Below, piece by piece: positions 60,626 through 64,000 of a stretch of DNA of 64,000 bases. The DNA comes from Halosaccharopolyspora lacisalsi (GTDB lineage: Bacteria; Actinomycetota; Actinomycetes; Mycobacteriales; Pseudonocardiaceae). The translations under genes and the position numbers were made by a program. Positions within the stretch are counted from its first letter, which is position 1; every line of letters starts with the position of its first letter. The stretch is from assembly GCF_014137975.1 (NCBI RefSeq), contig NZ_JACGWZ010000005.1:124001-188000 (forward strand), in the 5' to 3' direction. Below the pieces are notes generated by a model that saw only the letters and a program-made list of their open reading frames with translations, ran no database searches and had not been told where the DNA came from.

Positions 60626-62065
60626 ATGACCGATACCGCGAGAACCACGACCGCGGACCCCGAGGCCCCACCACCGAGAGCCGCCGTGCTGATCGGTGTG
60701 CTGGTCGTCTCGGCCTTCGTGATGATCCTCAACGAGACGATCCTGAGCGTCGCACTCCGTGACCTTACCGTCGAGCTCAACGTCTCGACCACGACCGTGC
60801 AGTGGCTGACCAGCGGATTCCTGCTGACGATGGCCGTGGTCATCCCGATCACCGGCTTCCTGCTCGAACGGTTCACCCCACGCCGGATCTTTCTGGTCTC
60901 GTTGACGCTGTTCAGCGGGGGGACGCTGCTCTGCGGGCTCGCTCCGAGCTTCGCGGTGCTGCTGGTCGGCCGTGTCGTGCAGGCCTGCGGCACCGCGGTG
61001 ATGCTGCCGCTGCTGATGACCTCGGTGATGCGCCTCGTCTCCCCCGAGAAGCGCGGCGCGACGATGGGCACGATCACCATCGTGATCGCCGTCGCTCCCG
61101 CCGTGGGACCGACGATCGGCGGCGCTGTGCTGGGGTTCCTGGGGTGGCGCTGGATGTTCTGGATCGTGCTGCCGCTCGCGCTGATCGCCCTGCTCATCGG
61201 GGCGGGCTGGATGAGGCTGGACAGCGCGACGCGGGCGGTGCCGCTGGACCTGATCTCGGTGCTGCTGTCCGCGATCGGTTTCGGTGGTGTCCTCTACGGT
61301 CTGTCCACTCTCGGGGAGTCCGGCGGTGGAGAGCACCTGGTGGCGCCGTGGATCCCGATCGTGGTCGGGCTCGTCGCCCTCGGACTGTTCATCCGACGCC
61401 AGGTTCGCCTGCAGCGCCACGACCGCGCCCTGCTCGACCTGCGCCCCTTCACCAACCGCACCTTCGTCGTCGCCCTGATCCTGACCGTCCTGCTGTTCAT
61501 GTGTCTGCTGGGGGCCGCGTCGATCCTGCTGCCGCTCTACCTGCAGACCGTCCTGAACACCAGCACGTTCGTCAGCGGACTGGCCGTGCTGCCCGGTGGG
61601 CTGGTGCTCGGGCTGCTCGGACGGCCCGTCGGGGCGCTGTTCGACCGCTTCGGTGCCCGTCCGCTGGTGATCCCCGGGGCACTGGCGATGGGGGTGTCGC
61701 TGTTGCTGTTCGCGACCCTCGGGCAGAATTCGTCGCTGGTCGCGGTCATCGCCATCCACGTCCTGCTCATGGCCGGGCTCGGGCTGATGATGACCCCGTT
61801 GATGACCGAGTCCCTCGGCGCGCTGCCCGATCACCTCTACTCCCACGGCAGTGCGATCCTGTCCACTCTCCAGCAGGTCGCCGGCGCGTTCGGCACCGCC
61901 GTGTTCATCACCGTCGCTTCGCTGGGCAGCACCGACCCCGCGGGCACTCCCGATGCCACGGGTCTGCGCACCGCCTTCATCGTCGCCGGGGGGATCGGCG
62001 TACTCGCGTTCGTCGTTTCGCTGTTCGTCCGTTCGAAGTCCGCCCGGCCGGCTTCACAGCGGTGA
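60626..62065 (+). CDS. DHA2-family (EmrB/QacA-type) multidrug efflux MFS transporter
   Basis: 479 residues, about 14 helices. Typical DHA2 features: FVMILNETILSVALRDLTVEL near residue 31, TTTVQWLTSGFLLTMAVVIPITGFLLERFTPR (motif A region) near 55-87, and motif C GTITIVIAVAPAVGPTIGGAVL near 150. GAGGT stands 8 nt before the ATG. It is intact although surrounded by decayed genes and may export an unrelated compound or a product of one of the clusters. No adjacent regulator. Confidence 0.93.
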   Translation: MTDTARTTTADPEAPPPRAAVLIGVLVVSAFVMILNETILSVALRDLTVELNVSTTTVQWLTSGFLLTMAVVIPITGFLLERFTPRRIFLVSLTLFSGGTLLCGLAPSFAVLLVGRVVQACGTAVMLPLLMTSVMRLVSPEKRGATMGTITIVIAVAPAVGPTIGGAVLGFLGWRWMFWIVLPLALIALLIGAGWMRLDSATRAVPLDLISVLLSAIGFGGVLYGLSTLGESGGGEHLVAPWIPIVVGLVALGLFIRRQVRLQRHDRALLDLRPFTNRTFVVALILTVLLFMCLLGAASILLPLYLQTVLNTSTFVSGLAVLPGGLVLGLLGRPVGALFDRFGARPLVIPGALAMGVSLLLFATLGQNSSLVAVIAIHVLLMAGLGLMMTPLMTESLGALPDHLYSHGSAILSTLQQVAGAFGTAVFITVASLGSTDPAGTPDATGLRTAFIVAGGIGVLAFVVSLFVRSKSARPASQR

Positions 62066-62106
62066 GGATCACCGCGTTCGGGGGTCGTTGACCCCGGCGG
62101 GACCTT

Positions 62107-62139
62107 CCGGTGCGGCTTCGGTTGGCGAAGCCGCACCGG
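62107..62139. terminator. Terminator after the DHA2 efflux gene
   Basis: CCGGTGCGGCTTCG (62107-62120) and CGAAGCCGCACCGG (62126-62139) form a perfect 14-bp stem with a 5-nt loop, 41 bp after the efflux stop. It abuts the broken 3' end of the glycoside hydrolase remnant. Confidence 0.85.
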
Positions 62140-62149
62140 GGCGCCCTGA

Positions 62150-63439
<1,290 letters not shown>

Positions 63440-63440
<1 letters not shown>

Positions 63441-64000
63441 GATGCCCAGCGGTGTGTACAGCGCGGACAGCCGGGCCTCGGTCAGCTTGGCCCGAAACCA
63501 CCTCGACGCCGCGACGTGCAACCTCTCGTCCTGGTGGGGATGCCGGTTGTGGGACTGCACCAGCTCGATGCTCGACAGGCCCTCCTCCACCACGGTGCTG
63601 ATCGCTCCGCTGCTCTCGTTCCGTTCGGGACGCCTTCCTGATGCGGTCCGAGAACCGGCGGGCGATCAACCAGAACGCGGGCGCCAGCGCGAACGACAGC
63701 AGAGCCAGCTCCCAGCGCAGGTACGGCGCTGCTCCCGCGTAGAGCACGACGCTGAACAGCGCCGTCACCGTGTCCAGCATCCCTGGCGAGACCAGGCGTT
63801 CGACCGCCTCGACGTCTCGGAGAGGCGGGACACGAGGTCACCGGTCCTGCGCCGGGCGAAGAAGGCGGGGGACAGCCGTTGCAGGTGGTGGAAGACGTGC
63901 GCCCGCAGCCGCACAGGAATCTCTCCGCGACCTGGGAGGACAGGTAAGCGCCGAGGAACGACGCGGCACCGCCCACCACGGCGATCGCGAACCAGGCCGC
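63440..64000 (-). pseudogene. ABC multidrug exporter transmembrane domain, frameshifted, cut by window edge
   Basis: From the right edge: AVVGGAASFLGAYLSSQVAE, then (shift near 63921) VRLRAHVFHHLQRLSPAFFA, then (shift near 63822) [35 protein letters not shown]. After a shift near 63620 come [18 protein letters not shown] and [13 protein letters not shown]. This is a type 1 exporter membrane domain. Three single-base shifts break it, and its frame then runs without interruption into the family 3 hydrolase sequence; no nucleotide-binding domain follows. The 5' end lies outside the window. Confidence 0.75.

Overview
The window is GC-rich DNA (strong third-position G/C bias, many GTG and TTG starts, GTGA/ATGA stop-start overlaps) from a secondary-metabolite-rich actinomycete. 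A member of the Pseudonocardiales (Saccharopolyspora/Actinopolyspora-like) is my guess from gene style, not a proven assignment. No rRNA, tRNA, CRISPR array, integrase or insertion sequence was recognised.

Layout. (1) 1-10 kb, accessory metabolism: a rifampin-phosphotransferase-like gene cut by the window edge; a TetR regulator divergent from a cytochrome P450/ferredoxin pair; two coupled enoyl-CoA hydratases flanked by two remains of acyl-CoA dehydrogenase genes; a TetR regulator; and a coupled VOC protein/PLP decarboxylase pair. (2) 10.2-17.4 kb, a polyol (mannitol/sorbitol-type) catabolic locus: a LacI repressor divergent from dehydrogenase, lipoprotein receptor, two permeases and ATPase, ending in a 12-bp-stem terminator. 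(3) 17.5-18.7 kb, an unrecognised gene with a Cys cluster. (4) 19.2-40.2 kb, a terpenoid biosynthetic cluster. It has two isoprenyl-diphosphate-synthase-like genes, a short tryptophan-dioxygenase-like protein, a flavin epoxidase, P450 plus ferredoxin, an aromatic hydroxylase, an epoxide-hydrolase-like protein, an acyl-CoA-dehydrogenase-fold monooxygenase and a Pyr4/PaxB-type membrane terpene cyclase. It also has three LuxR-type regulators and its own MEP-pathway genes (dxs, ispG, ispH). The combination resembles the core set of indole-terpenoid pathways. (5) 40.5-42.6 kb, an IclR regulator, a VOC protein and gene scars.

(6) 43.0-51.7 kb, a tightly coupled nine-gene operon: fused acetyl-CoA carboxyltransferase, biotin carrier, biotin carboxylase, an AfsA-type protein, KAS III, acyl carrier protein, KAS II and two HAD proteins. 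The first HAD protein lacks the nucleophilic aspartate. The operon could make its own malonyl units, extend an acyl chain on a dedicated carrier protein and hand it to a butyrolactone-synthase-like enzyme. This is the best candidate in the window for an undescribed system. (7) 51.8-54.6 kb, three adjacent frameshifted genes and a LuxR regulator. (8) 54.9-58.7 kb, an MFS/CMD/aldo-keto reductase operon divergent from an XRE regulator, with a perfect inverted repeat between them. (9) 58.7-64 kb, decayed deacetylase, SGNH hydrolase, glycoside hydrolase family 3 and ABC exporter genes around one intact DHA2 drug-efflux gene.

A recurring theme is that intact, coupled biosynthetic operons are separated by deletion scars and single-base frameshifts. 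Whether the frameshifts are biological or sequencing errors cannot be decided from the sequence alone.
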